Counted from the first letter of the stretch, positions 1 to 11,899 are shown. The stretch: DNA of 64,000 bases from Blumeriella jaapii (GCA_009599575.1 VWND01000014.1:854561-918560), one strand, 5' to 3'. The notes: a model not told the origin generated them from the sequence alone. Program-made: numbers and translations.

Positions 1-486
1 GGTTTCCTACTGGTGTACAGCATCACGAGCAGACAGTCTTTCGACGAGATCCTAGTCTTCCAACAACAGATCCTCCGAGTCAAAGATAAGGACTACTTCC
101 CCATCATAGTTGTGGGCAACAAGTGCGATTTGGAGGGCGAGAGACAAGTATCGAAGCAGGGTATGTCACTTTCCCCGTGCATCTATCCCAATGCTAGATG
201 GCAGATCCTGTTGCAGGGCCGGATGCTAAATTGATGATGAATAGAGGGTGAAGCACTCGCCCGCTCCTTCGGCTGCAAGTTTATCGAGACATCCGCTAAA
301 TCCCGCATCAACGTCGACAACGCCTTCTATGACATTGTCCGCGAGATCAGACGATACAACAAAGAGATGGCCGGCTACACAGCAGGCGGCAGCAATGGCG
401 CAGCGGGCTCAGGTCCCTCGGGAAAGATGGAGGTTAGCGAGGGCGAGAAGAGGAGCGGCTGCTGCGGAGGCTGCATAATCATGTAA
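1..486 (+). CDS. ras: Ras-type small GTPase, 3' part (5' end outside window)
   Basis: Exons 1-160 and 245-486, with an 84-bp intron 161-244 (GTATGT donor, CTAA branch region). The visible protein starts just after the switch II region (GFLLVYSIT), contains the NKCD guanine-specificity motif and the ETSAK motif, and ends in a short variable tail with two cysteines followed by a CaaX box, CIIM. In this family the CaaX cysteine is farnesylated and upstream cysteines can be palmitoylated, giving plasma-membrane or endomembrane anchoring and signalling to adenylate cyclase or MAPK routes. The P-loop and switch I lie upstream of the window. The splice join is supported by restoring the family-typical reading KQEGEALA. 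It closely resembles Ras1-type proteins of filamentous ascomycetes, but without the N-terminus a Rap/Krev paralog cannot be fully excluded. Confidence 0.93.
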
Positions 487-2059
487 ACGGGCCTGCTGGA
501 AGTCGAGAATGGAATGGAATGGAACAAAAGAAGTAGAGTGCAGAGGCGAGAGGAGAAATGTCTCTGTAATGTGTGGCGAATCTTGGACGCGATGCCAGGG
601 GTTTTTTTTTTTTTTTTTTTTTTTCTCCGTGCGGCGGTCAAATCATTCTATGCTCTTTTCCTGCGTGCATAATGGACACAAACCCAGCGTTTGGAGAGGA
701 AGAGGGAGTTTGATGGGATGATTGACTTGCTTTACTATACCTCTCATCGGTTCCTTTTTTCTCTCTAGTGGTGGTGTACCAAAAAATCATGGGCTGCACT
801 GCACACTGCACGCACGGTATGGATGGGGCCTAGGCTGTGGGTGTGGGTGTGTGGGTGTGCTGTGGAGGGTGTGGTTCAAAGAAACAAAAAGCAAGCACGC
901 AAAGTCGGAAAACCAAAGTCCTGCTTCTCTCGTTTCCTTTTCTGTCCTTACCTTTCCTTTTCTTCTCTGTAAATTGCTTTCCTTTTCTTTCCTCCCCTTT
1001 CCTTGGTCTCTAAAAAGAGAAAAGGCGTTGCTTGAGCCATTGAACCTAACAAGCCAGTCAGTCTGGGGCATCGCGGTACACTACACTGCAGCTCAGTACT
1101 GACTGGCACCTTTCTTTCTTTGCCGTCTCTCTCTTTCTATTCGTTTTGAGTGCCTGAATCTCCTTCAAGGAGAGGGCCCTTTTTTTTCTTTCTTTTCTTT
1201 TTTCTTTGGCTTTGCGCTATTTGCTATTTGCTTTTTTTTTGGCTTTGGAAGGAATGAAGTGAAGGCTTTCGGCGGTGGCGTCATATCATCTGTTTCCCGT
1301 TCTTGATACGCTTGTCTTTCTGGTGCTGTGCTGCTCTCACTCGAACACGACATGAGCATGAGATGGCACGTGGGTTTCATGGGCGCAGCTATAGCGAGCG
1401 ATACAGAGCAGAGCAGAGTGGAAGGGAGAGCGAGAGAGGAGAGGAGAAAGAAAAGACTCGAGGCCTGTCTGTATCTCGTAATGGAATTTGCGTCTTTGCG
1501 TTGCTTTTCTCATCCCCGCCCGGCTCGGTGGGCCTCTGGGCTTGCTCTGTGGTTTTTCTTTGTGAAGGTAGGGTTGTTTTGCTGAGTTGGTGGGAGAGGG
1601 AGGGTGAGAGGGAGTGGTAAGGTGCTTAGGAGGGGAGGGAAAGAGAGAGGATGAGAGTATTTAGGAAGAGAAGGAAGTGGAGGGAGAGTGAGAGAGTAGG
1701 GAGAATGGGTAAGTGAGGGCAAGGAAGGGCTTTGAAGAAGAGGAAACCTTATGGATGATAAGGTACGTCGTTATTTTGATTCTCAAGAATGATACTGATG
1801 CTGGTTTGTAGGCTTAACAAGCGATGAATAGGAAAGGCGGAGGCGGAAGAGCTTTTTTGACTGCCCCGGAGATTTGTTGTTTTTACAAAAAGACATGGGG
1901 ATCCGTCAGTAACTCCGCTCCCAGCTCAGGTTTCGTCACAGGAAAGACGTTGATTCTACAAATGTACATCGCCAATACAGCACGAGGACAGTGATCGAAT
2001 TTCAATTACTATATCCAACAAAGCAGAACACCGAATGTCAACAACTTTCATTGCTCAAG
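487..2059. other. intergenic, low-complexity
   Basis: No gene is supported. The stretch holds the 3' flank of the Ras gene, a T23 run (602-624), pyrimidine-rich DNA around 900-1250 and purine-rich (GA) DNA at 1420-1740. Short ORFs here are simple-sequence artefacts. The 3' flank of the downstream minus-strand gene probably starts near 2059. Confidence 0.6.
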
Positions 2060-4811
2060 TTACCGGGCTCCTGCCCATTGGCGACACAGTTTACAAGCCC
2101 ACACCCCTGAGGTAGTGTCTGCTGGTCGTTGATAACAACCAACACACCGAGCGCCAAACGGAGTCCCCAAAACTCCAAGCCTGATTAGTACCCTGTACGA
2201 TCGCAAGTCAGCAGTTCACGAACAACTCCATAACATGAGGGTGAACTTACTCCTCTGCCTGCATTACCGCGCCCTCGACACGGCCATCTACCTGGTCGCG
2301 ATGAGCATGGCACAGCCAACTGCCCAGCCTGCTCGCCGTGCAGTTGCACTGGGGACGCGTCGCGTTGTCCCTCTTCGCTGAGTGGGCGCAGTCGACACAG
2401 AGCCACGACTTCGTCCTCTCGACTCCGGCTACATGGTGATCGAAGCAGCTCGCCAGCTGGTCCTCGTGGCACTGATAGCACGTCTGCATGGGCCGCGTCA
2501 TGTGTCGAAGATCCTCCTGCGGCGTCACCTCGCACTCCCTCGACGGTTGCTTCCCGCACGGCAGGAAGTTGTGCTCCGGCACTCTGTTCACGTCGAAATG
2601 GTGTGCGTCTTCTGAACAGGGTAGCTCGACCAGGTCTTGGTATGTCAACGGGTGGAGCGGGCGCTCGTTGTTGACGGGGTCGATCTCTGGGAATGGCCAT
2701 CTGTAGGGGCCGCGGGTGATGAATGAGCCGTCGAAGGAGTAGGAGGCCCATGGCCCTAGAGCAGCACCGGGGGGGCGGCTAGCGACTGGTGGCACGTCGA
2801 GGTCAAGGTCACCGAAGTCGTTGGGCGGGTCTGAACGAAGTCAAGAGTCAGCAAGAGCCGGTATCAATGCGGGAAAGCGGACTTCGTCCTCATTACTTAC
2901 CAAACTGTTGGCCATAGTACGGAGCTGGCCCATGAGGATTATCCTGCGCTGCTCGCGCTCGTCCAACCCAGTTGGCTTCCCCAGCCTGGGCCTCCCAGAA
3001 AGGCCTCGATGGACCTTCTTGCCGATTGCCGCCGAAGCCTTCACCGGGTCCAACGTCTCCGAGTGCGGTTGCAGCAAGGTGGAAGAACGGCGTATCCCTT
3101 TCTCTCGGATACAAGTCTTCGTAAGAGATGTTTGGTGCGTCAGGAACCTGTGCCAACGGAACCGGCGTCGCCGGTCGTCCAGGGCGGAATGGGCCTGCTG
3201 CCACAGCCGCATCCTGGGCAAGATCAGGAGCTTCAAAATTCCCGTGGATGATAGCCATCATGTCTTCAAAATCTTGAACCCCGAGATCTTGGTACCCATT
3301 GTTTCCGTTTCCTCTGGCTCGAATTGGAATTGCGCGATGCTGATGTCGCGGGTCACGTGGAGAATCATCTTCATCATCTCCAAAATGGGAAGCACTTGGC
3401 TGGAAGGGGTTGGTGCCGGGGGGGCTGCCTGGCTGCCATACCATCACGTCTGTGTCGTTATTCTGGTCGAACATGCTTCGTGGTGGGTTCTGGGGCGGAG
3501 GTGGATCTCCTGGGTTTGGCAAGTAGGGGTTAACTGGCTGTGGCACGAATATGTCAAAGTTGAGGTTGTTATACTGCGGCACGTATGGGTCATCATCGTC
3601 CTGGGAATCATCGTCCCCGAGTCGGTTCTCCCCGTTGTCGTACATGGACAGGTCTTCATCGTCGTTGTCGTCGTTGTCATCTGGCTGTCCCGGAAGCACG
3701 GGGTAGGGCTTTGCGTTTGCTCTACACACTCGACATTGGCGTTCGAGCATCGATTGCAAGGCCTCTCATCCCCACACACACTGCTCAAACGAGCACATCT
3801 CTGGCACCGCCCGAATCTATACGGTTTCCTTCGCCTTCTCCTCGGCGTGGGTTGAGGTGCCACGCGCGCCACGCGCGGCGGCTGACCTCTTGCCCTCATG
3901 CCTCTTACTGGCACCTCTTGATCTTCACACAGCAACCCGCGTCTGAGGCACTGGTTGCAAGGTCGCGTATCATTGCATCGCTTGTGTGTCCTTTCGCATT
4001 CTTTACATCTCGCGATCGTAACACGAGGACCAGCGTTCCTGGAGCGCGGCGGTGAAGGGCTGCCCGGTGGCGACCGTTCTGGACTTGCGCTTCTACGTCT
4101 GGCAGGGCGGTCGTTCCTCAGAACTGCTCTTCTGATGTTGCGGTTGCTCACGCTGTTGGTGCTTGCTCGCGTACTCGCTCGTGTTTGCACACCCTCCCGG
4201 GTGGTAGTAGCAGTAGCTGCGGCTGCGCGTCCCCGGGTCCTGGCACCGGCCGCAACCTGAGCATCCGCAACCGTGGGCAGAGGCGGGCCAGGCCCAGGAG
4301 GGCCGATGGCAGTCGGTGCAAATCCAAGAGGCAAGCCATTGGCCCTGGCCACCCTATCTTCCTCTCGGATCCTATTCTCCCACCCCACGGTCGGCACGCC
4401 GTTCCGGCACTGGTCGCCAGCGGCAGGCCCATGCTTCAAGCACTCCGAACACGGATATCCTACGGCGGCTAAATTGCACACTCGCTTGCCGCTGCAGCAT
4501 CTGAAGCACCGGTCGCTGGGCGGGTTCGTTCGAGCCTGGCCCGGAGCGTTCCACCACGACGTATCCAGGTTCAGGAGTGATTCTCTTCTGTCCTTCTTCC
4601 TGTTGCTAGCGGGCGTGGGAACTTGTACAAGCGGTACCACCGGGCGTGGGAGATTGGGCAGCGCTATGCCAGGTACGAGCGTGGCGCCCCTTGCAGGTGG
4701 AGGGGCAACCGGCGGCGGGCCCTCCATCCCTCCCATCGCGACGTCACCTCCATCTTCTTCCGATGTTTCCCTATGATTCGGCCGGCCGAATGGTCGGTTT
4801 GGTCGTGACAT
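2060..4811 (-). CDS. multi-Zn2Cys6 cysteine-rich protein, paralog A (three clusters)
   Basis: Exons (minus): 4811-3726, 3684-2901, 2830-2251, 2192-2060; introns of 41, 70 and 58 bp; 860 aa. Order: disordered Pro/Arg-rich start; a WWN motif near residue 86; cluster 1 (residues 102-135, C-x2-C-x6-C-x8-C-x2-C-x10-C); clusters 2 (269-295) and 3 (336-362), both canonical C-x2-C-x6-C-x5-C-x2-C-x6-C; an Asp-rich acidic stretch; then a Cys/His-rich C-terminal domain ending in paired CxxC motifs with TSGVWACKLCR. The last exon was found by aligning to the neighbouring paralog; without it the ORF stops at 2247. The 41-bp intron begins directly after the last cysteine of cluster 3 and could instead be an indel. 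An in-frame ATG at 4931 would add 40 residues; 4811 was chosen because it gives a short disordered start as in the paralog. Fungal Zn2Cys6 clusters usually bind DNA, one per protein; function here is unknown. Confidence 0.8.
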
Positions 4812-5257
4812 GACTACAATCCCTTTCTTCTGCTGTACACCAAAAGGCTTTTTGTTGGTTTGAGCTCGATAGTAATCCTGCGCTCGAGTGTCGCGACGAA
4901 AGATGTCGCGCAAATTGCGATAGGTGCGCAAGATATGGACGCGACGAACAATGCGCCTTCATTTCTTTGTACAGCACCATTCGAGGACGTTTTCGTTGGG
5001 GTGCAAGCTATTTCCGTCGAGGCTTGTGGGAAGTGGGTTTTGGGCTTTGTTTACTTCCGGATCCGGAAGTCTCGCTTAAGACTGGACGTCACCTTTGTCG
5101 GAAAAAGTCGGCAATTGCACGGATGAGGTTACGCCCACGGTAAAATCAAAACTAGTACTCAAGACCATATCTTGTTACTACAAGCTAACCCATTACCCTT
5201 CCAAGGTCCCACAATCACCTAGGTAATTGTTCACATCTGGACCTCTTTACCCGTCTT
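4812..5257. other. spacer between the tandem paralogs
   Basis: About 446 bp between the stop of paralog B and the chosen start of paralog A, both on minus. It should hold the promoter of A and the 3' end of B. An in-frame 40-codon extension of A reaches 4931. No recognisable regulatory motif. Confidence 0.55.
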
Positions 5258-7303
5258 CTACTGATACACATAGTCTCTGCAAATCTTACACGACCAGACC
5301 CCAGATGTGGGCTCCCCAAATCTCACAAAACAAGCCGTGCATCGGTTGTTTTGGCCCAACGACATGAGATCATTCTCGATCAAAAAGATTTCCGCTTGCG
5401 CCACCACCATGCTAAAGTGTATTCCCTCGAGCAGAGCTCTCCGGTGACCCGCACAAATCCACCGGGCCTGCAGCGAAGCCATACATAAGCACAAATTATT
5501 CCACGCCACGTTCTGGTTCCTCGCCTTCGTCGCACACGGTTTGCACAACCACATCTTGGTATCCTGGACCATCTCCCGGTAGCGAGTCGCGCAATACGCC
5601 TCCAGCGCATTCCGGCAATTCCTGCAGCTGTGGAACGGCTCGCTATTGTGACGCAGCGTATTTCCAGGGTACAGCTCCTGCGGCTCTTTAATTTCGCACT
5701 CCTTCGTGGGCATATTGCGACACTGCTGTTGCAGGTCGATGTCCAGGACCGGGTCTGGCCCCGTCGACGCGCACTCGTCACATGGGCGCGCGCTGTTCAG
5801 CCCGGCGTCGGGGTCGTGTATGTGCGTGTCGGCGATGGGCTCAAGACTAGGCCACGGCCAAGTGACAGCTCCAGCTATTGTCCCATTGCTGCCATCATAC
5901 ACGTAGGTAGCCCAGCGCTCGAGCGGCGCATTCGCTGCTGAGTTCGCAGCTGTGCCCGGCATCAGCACGGGATGCAAATCGGCTACTGGTGCGGCTGGGT
6001 ACGAGTTCTCGACGCGGTATGGAACGGGGACGGTGGCTTGAGCTTCGGCTGCGCGCGGAGCTGTAGCCGGGTTGTGGTGAGTTCCCCACATGCGCCCTGC
6101 CGATTCCTCTTCCCAGTCAGAGCGCTGGTTTGCTTCGACGTTGCCGCCTAAGCCGAGGCCAAAGCTGAGGTCTGCATTGCTGAAGGCGTGGCGGTGGGCT
6201 TCGAAGGGCTCATCGGAGGCCCGGGTCGTCGGGTCGTCGAAGAAGTTGTCGAGGTCTTGATTAGAATTGTTGGTGGGGTCCAGATTGGTGTCATCGTGCG
6301 TGAACATGTCGAGGTCGAATTCAACATCGATGTCAATGTTATACTGGGCATTTGGTTGCTGAATGGCTGGGCCCTGAGCGAGTTGTTGTTGCTGCGGCCC
6401 CGGGGTTGCTGGTGGAAGGAAAAGGCCGTCATCACTCAAGTCTGTGGAATCAAAGTCGTTGTGATCGGGCGCAGGCTGTCCTCGATTAGTCGGCGGCGGC
6501 GGTCGATATGGCTGATTGTTGCGAGCACAATACGTCCCTGAATCTACACAGCTGCGACATGGTGCGCCGCGGTCACACTACGTGAAATCAGTATTGACCT
6601 TGGAAATCTTATACGACGAACAGAATCGGCGTTCAGGCTCTTCCTCGAAGCTGGAGCTTGAGCTTGAGATTACAGAGGAGATGGGGTGTCAATATACCAG
6701 AAGATTTCGCTCCAAGCAAACATCACAAGATCTTCTTGATCTAGATGGTGGAACAGGCAACTGGCCATGTGCTGTCGTACACAACGCCGCTCTTCCATCC
6801 GCAACACACATACCACACGGTCTACGATCTGTGCATATCTGGCCCGTTTCAATGCACCAATCGCATTTCGGTCGCTCCTGGAGCTGTACCTCCTGCAGTC
6901 TCTCCGGAGGAAGAGGTCTCGGGTTCGGTCTGGCTGCCGAGACTCGCGCCGGTCTAAATGGCGGCTGAGTATCTGTTGTTACGCACACCACATTCTCAGC
7001 TCTGCACGAAGGACATGGCCTGTAGTATTCGTGGCAGGGCCGTCCCTGTTCTACACAGCGATTGCACTTGATCTGGACGGCGGGCGCCCGTGCCTGCACA
7101 CCTCTTGCTAGCTGTCTTGATACTGGCCCCTCAGGGTAACAAGGCACTCCCCTATCCGTACATGTCTTGCAAGGCTCTTTGCCGTCGTTTTCACAGTGGA
7201 TGTTTTCGTCCCAGCAGCGGGAACACGTACCAAATGGCTTATTTGGACGGCCGCGTTCAGCTAAGTTACGTTGACGTCTGCTTGCTGGTCGACTTGGTCC
7301 CGT

Positions 7304-7336
<33 letters not shown>

Positions 7337-8629
7337 AGTCAAGATCGTGTCGTCCCGCTCTGCCCTGACCCTGGCGCGAAGGGCTTCGGTTTGTAGGGCG
7401 ATGCTTCCCTGCGGGGGTACTCCCGCTGGGAAATTCATGCCACTGGACGGAGAGTCAGCGCTCTTCCTCGCCACTTGCTAGAGGATCTTTCTTCGAATGA
7501 CGAAAGAGGGTAGAGTCGAATCACCTCATCTCCACGTCCGCAAGAGCTTCATCTAGCTCTGACGAGTCTGCCTGGTTAGGATTTGCTCCCAGATACCCCA
7601 GACGCCTTTCTCTAGCCTCTGCGGTCTCTGCATACCCCATATAGCCCGTATCGCCTACATTTGCGCTAGTGGCAGTGTTTATGGCTCCTGCTACTCTATT
7701 TCTAACAGGTAGATGGTAGTAAGGTACCTGCTGGCCGTTGGATCGCGCTTGTGCATCTTCATTCCTTCGTTCGGTGTCCCAATCCCCTAGAAAATTGTCA
7801 GCAGTGCTGCTTCAGACACCCAAGAATCTTGCTCCCGAGATTTCAAAACTCGCGAGGATTGCTTGATTTGCAAGGTTATGCGTGTTTGCGGAATGAGATA
7901 GAGGTAAGTAAGCACTTACGATTAGAGGCGCCGTTCCGACAAGACGCACCAGCGTTCTTCTTGGTGGAGCAGCGAGAACATGGATAGCCTACCGCTTGGA
8001 GATTGCACACTTTGCGATCCCTCGCACAGGCGTGGCACTAAGCGAACCCAAGTATCAACAGCCATTACTCTATACACAGCCCGTCGGCACACCCAGAACT
8101 CCACTTTATCAAGTGATGGGCATCGATTACGAGCCCAACAAACACTCACGTGGGTACTAGGAGGTGCAGTCCTTTGCATCCCAGGCTGATTCCACCACAT
8201 GGTCGGATCATCATTCAAGGCACGTTTTCTATTTCTCCAGCCAGGTTGCGATAACTGCACCGACGGCACTGGCGTCGAGGAAACCAAGGGACGCGGCAAG
8301 CTGTTCATGTCGACCCTCGCTATTGCAGGTCTCCGTCGTGGTCCCACATCTGCGCGCTGTATCGGCCCCGGATCGGTCTGGTCTATTGCTGTTCGCGAAG
8401 GGCGCCGGGTGCCCCTTGGGAGCGCGCTCTGTTGGCCGCCGTCGTCGTCGTCATCGTCGTCGTCCTGATCGTCCTCCTCGGTGAGATTCAGGGTCCCTCG
8501 CAAGGAATCGCGGCTCCGGTAGTGGGCAGGCGTCTGGCTGCGATTCGGCGAGCGCGAGCGTGAGCGGTCTCGGGCGCGCCGTCCGCCCCGAAGAGCCGGG
8601 CCTTGCAGCGTGGCATCGCGGCCCGTCAT
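5258..8629 (-). CDS. multi-Zn2Cys6 cysteine-rich protein, paralog B (five clusters)
   Basis: Exons (minus): 8629-8150, 8037-7920, 7786-7525, 7442-6698, 6577-5258; introns of 112, 133, 82 and 120 bp; 974 aa. Five cysteine clusters: residues 161-194 (CNLQAVGYPC, matching CNLAAVGYPC in paralog A), 360-388, 413-440, 480-508 and 526-552, each C-x2-C-x6-C-x5..8-C-x2-C-x6..9-C. Cluster 5 is split by the last intron and is completed only by this join, which supports the model. An SG dipeptide run near residue 325 is encoded by a GAGCCC microsatellite. A disordered acidic linker leads to the C-terminal Cys/His-rich domain shared with A, ending TSGVWSCKICR. Same strand as A and 446 bp upstream of it, so a tandem duplication. 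Probable nuclear zinc-binding protein by inference; no target or enzymatic role can be read from the sequence. Confidence 0.82.
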
Positions 8630-9786
8630 CGTGGATCAAACACTGTGCTTTGTCGTGGTGCTGATGAGGCCTGGCGATGGCCATCGCGGGCTCTTAGTAG
8701 CATCTGGTAATCTTGGGGATATGCGGTTATTGTTGTGTGTGGTGTTGTTGTTCGCATTCCTGGCGTTGCAATGCTGTTCAGGAATGTGACGACATTATCT
8801 TGCGGGAACCGAGACTTTGGTCAGCAACCGAGCACCGAGTTCAATACTGCAAAGATACCCAGATGCTTCAGCTTGGTGCTATGTGGAGAATTCTCTGATC
8901 AAAAGATGGTTATTGAAACAGGATAGAAATAATCTTGTCAGGTCAATTGGCATGAAAGACTCCATATCTCGCGCCACGTCAATTGAATGCCCACAAAGTC
9001 CGTCTACTATGTCTTCAGACTTAGAAAATGTCCTCGCTATTGTTTTGTAATGCAGAAATCGTAGTCAAACCCGTGCAGGCAAAACCTCCTTTTCAAGACT
9101 GTAGTGAGGTTTGCAAGATAAGCGAGATTTCGAAACCTAAGTCACCATCCAAAGACGGAAGCTACCTCCTCATCGTACTACTTCTGGAACGATTCGTTAA
9201 GAAGCCAATTGATGTTGGTCAGCAAACTGGTATGTTATAATCTATAGCCACAAAGTTACCACATCGATTTCCGACCAAGGGCCTGACCGAGAAGTTAATG
9301 TATTTTTATTTGATGGCGGGCCGATGCTAAGGTATGAAAGTGTCGAAGCCACAGCTTATTTTTCAACTACACAATTGAAGCCATACGTAGTCCTTTGCCT
9401 ATCAGGTGTAACAGGCTTGAGAGATTTCCCGTGGGTAGATTGAAAAATCGCGATGTTTCTTTATTTACTTTCATGCACCGAACCAAAACAATGCCCCTTT
9501 TCCCTCGCTTCGTGGCCAAGCCCTGCGGATCCCGATGACGCGATGCCGCTTTCCAGGACGGAGCTCGAAGGTGCCAAGATGGAGAACAACACCCGACAGT
9601 CCATCCAACAAAAGACCTCAACTCACCATTTCGAGTTGCAGCGCATCGCCAATTCCACTTCTCCTACAAAGATCAACCCGTATGCGCCTCTCTCGGTCCT
9701 CCGCGAAATTCTTCCGCATAGCCTCGAACCTCCGAAACTCAAACCGACCCCTCAACCCACCCTCGAACCATATCAGCATCAGAACC
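8630..9786. other. divergent intergenic region
   Basis: Shared upstream region of paralog B (minus) and the short-chain dehydrogenase (plus). ORFs here lack coding character. An in-frame upstream ATG of the dehydrogenase lies at 9682 (see that entry). Confidence 0.55.
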
Positions 9787-10812
9787 ATGGCGTCCGCAGC
9801 AATGAGCAAACGCCTCGAAGGCAAGACTATAGTTGTTACTGGCGCCTCATCTGGTATTGGACGAGCCACGGCGGTCGAGTTTGCGCGTACGGCGCCCAAG
9901 AATCTGAGGTTGATCCTGACAGCGAGGAGAATTGATACATTGAAGGAGGTCAAGGCGGCGATCGAGAAGGATGTTGGTGAGGGCGTCAAGGTCCTGCCGT
10001 TCAAGTTGGACGTCAGCAACCCGGAAGAGGTACGGAGTTTCGTGGGCAACCTGCCGGAGGAGTGGAGGAACATCGATGTCTTGGTCAATAATGCGTGAGT
10101 TGCTTCATCTCCGCAGGGTGTTGGGCTAGTATTGATGGGTGGGGTTGGCTCAGTGGATTAGTGAAAGGCGTTGCCAAAGCCCCGGAAATCGCTGAAGAGG
10201 ATATCAAGGTCATGTTCGATACCAACGTTACCGGCCTTATCAACATGACTCAAGCTATTCTCCCGATCTTTAGAAAGAGGGCCGATGGGGGGGCAGGAGA
10301 CATCATCAACATTGGCAGTATTGCAGGTCGTGAGCCGTACCCGGGAGGAAGCATTTACTGTGCGACAAAGGCTGCGATCCGAAGCTTCACGGATAGCTTA
10401 AGGAAAGAGCTTGTTGCTACGAGAATAAGAATCATTGAGATTGATCCGGGGCAGGTTGAGACTGTGAGTTGGAACAACTGTCAGGTGGGGTATTCTTGCT
10501 GACCTGATGTAGGAATTCTCCATCGTCAGATTCTACGGAGACAAAGCCAAGGCCGATGCTGTGTATGCGTAAGTCGCCTCCAAAAATCCCCGTTTTCTTT
10601 GGGCCTGGCTCATCAAAACAGTGGATGCGAGCCTTTGACTCCCGAGGATATCGCCGAGGTCGTCGTCTTCGCTGCTGGGCGACGGGAGAACGTCGTGCTG
10701 GCCGATTCGCTAATTTTCCCTAACCATCAGGTAGGCTGAACTTCTCCCTTGAATATGTTGGCATGTGCTAATTGGATAGGCTGCCGCTACCATAATGCAC
10801 AAGAAGTCGTAG
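9787..10812 (+). CDS. short-chain dehydrogenase/reductase (NADP-dependent 3-hydroxyacid dehydrogenase type)
   Basis: Exons 9787-10094, 10154-10463, 10513-10568, 10622-10730, 10780-10812; introns of 59, 49, 53 and 49 bp; 271 aa. Classical SDR signatures in order: TGASSGIG cofactor loop near the N-terminus, LDVS acidic step, NNAG restored across intron 1, catalytic Ser in IGSIAG, and the YxxxK pair as YCATK, followed by DPGQVET. The closest family I recognise is the yeast YMR226C/YdfG group, which oxidises L-serine, L-allo-threonine and other 3-hydroxy acids with NADP+; the substrate is inferred. The start at 9787 sits in a strong ACCATGG context. An in-frame ATG at 9682 would add 35 residues rich in Arg/Ser with no acidic residue, resembling a mitochondrial presequence. 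A retrotransposon is inserted about 110 bp past the stop. Confidence 0.92.
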
Positions 10813-10922
10813 AAGTGCAGATAGCAGTGCAGGCCAGGACTGGAGTGTAATACACAAGAACCAAAAGAAAAGGCTTTTTCTTAGCTGAATAGCATCTGTA
10901 TTTCGGACTTGTATTACAAGAT

Positions 10923-11333
10923 TGTAAGGATTGAAAGGCAGGGAAACACTAGTTCAGACAAGAGCTCAGATAAGGTTGGGTTGATAGTCAGACTGATCTC
11001 TACCTTCTATATTTCTAATAGAAGGCGTATATAAGTACAAAAGGAGGGGTGGAGCCTTCGAAAAAAGTATTTCCCAGGAAACCAGGCGAGTCCCATTTAG
11101 TATGCTTTTCCAGCCCCTATCCCGACCTTTTTTTATCTTTTTTAATATAACCTTAATAATTGATTCTTTAGCAATTATTTTTATAAAATGTTTTATTTAA
11201 ATGTTATTTTCAGCCTTTATAATATTATCCGGCTTCTACGGCCTATCCGCAAAAAGTATTATTCGAGGATTAATAAAAGGCAAAAGGTCTTGGCGGATCA
11301 CCTGACTTATATACGTAATATTGGTTCCTGATA
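10923..11333 (-). repeat. 3' LTR of outer chromovirus
   Basis: 411 bp. Begins TG on plus and ends TA, which corresponds to CA in the other LTR and fits a C-to-T change. Preceded by AAGAT. Its left half keeps more C and G than the right half compared with its partner at 32571-32983. Confidence 0.95.
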
Positions 11334-11348
11334 TTACCCCCTCCTCTA
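11334..11348 (-). other. polypurine tract of outer chromovirus
   Basis: On minus the sequence reads GAGGAGGGGGTAA immediately before the 3' LTR, the expected site of plus-strand priming. It supports the minus orientation of the element. Confidence 0.75.
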
Positions 11349-11899
11349 GGCCTTTGGTTCCCAAAGGCGATTGATTTTTTTATGCGTATGCTTTCGTGTA
11401 TAACGTGCGTTACGCTTTCGAAATAACGTGCGGTTTCTTCCGTTTTCGGTCGTGAATTATAACTGTTTCGTTCGCTTTTGGTCGTGAATTATGGCTGTTC
11501 TGCTGTTTTGTTTTTTTTGTTTTCGGTAGCGCTCGTATTTTCGTTTGAAAAAGCTTTTTTTCTTAAAATGGCCGCTATTTTCCTGTTTAATTTTTCTTTT
11601 TTTTTTTTTTTATTTTTATTTTTTCGTCAGCTTTTTTTTATTTTAATTAATTGCTTTTCGCCGCGTTCGCCGCGAATTCTTAAAATACTTTTGACTTTTA
11701 TCTGTTTTCGGTGCGCCCGTCTGATTTTACGCGAAGGCATCACAACGGACTCCTTGTTCTTTTGCGTTTTCGAGCTTCCCAGCGTGAAATGCAACCGCTA
11801 CAAAGCTTCGCATACTTAATGCTTTTTTGTAAATCTTTTAGATTTTTACTCGGATTCGCTTTTAACTAGCTATAAGTTTTTGCCGCACGCGCTATCGAG

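Noticed and set aside
722..1102. 126-codon plus ORF after the Ras gene
   Set aside because: Composed of GTGT and pyrimidine-rich simple sequence with no homology recognised.
3444..3684. Continuation of the first frame of paralog A (Thr-rich)
   Set aside because: It is the out-of-phase reading of the Asp-rich acidic segment, which continues in the next frame to the conserved C-terminal domain.
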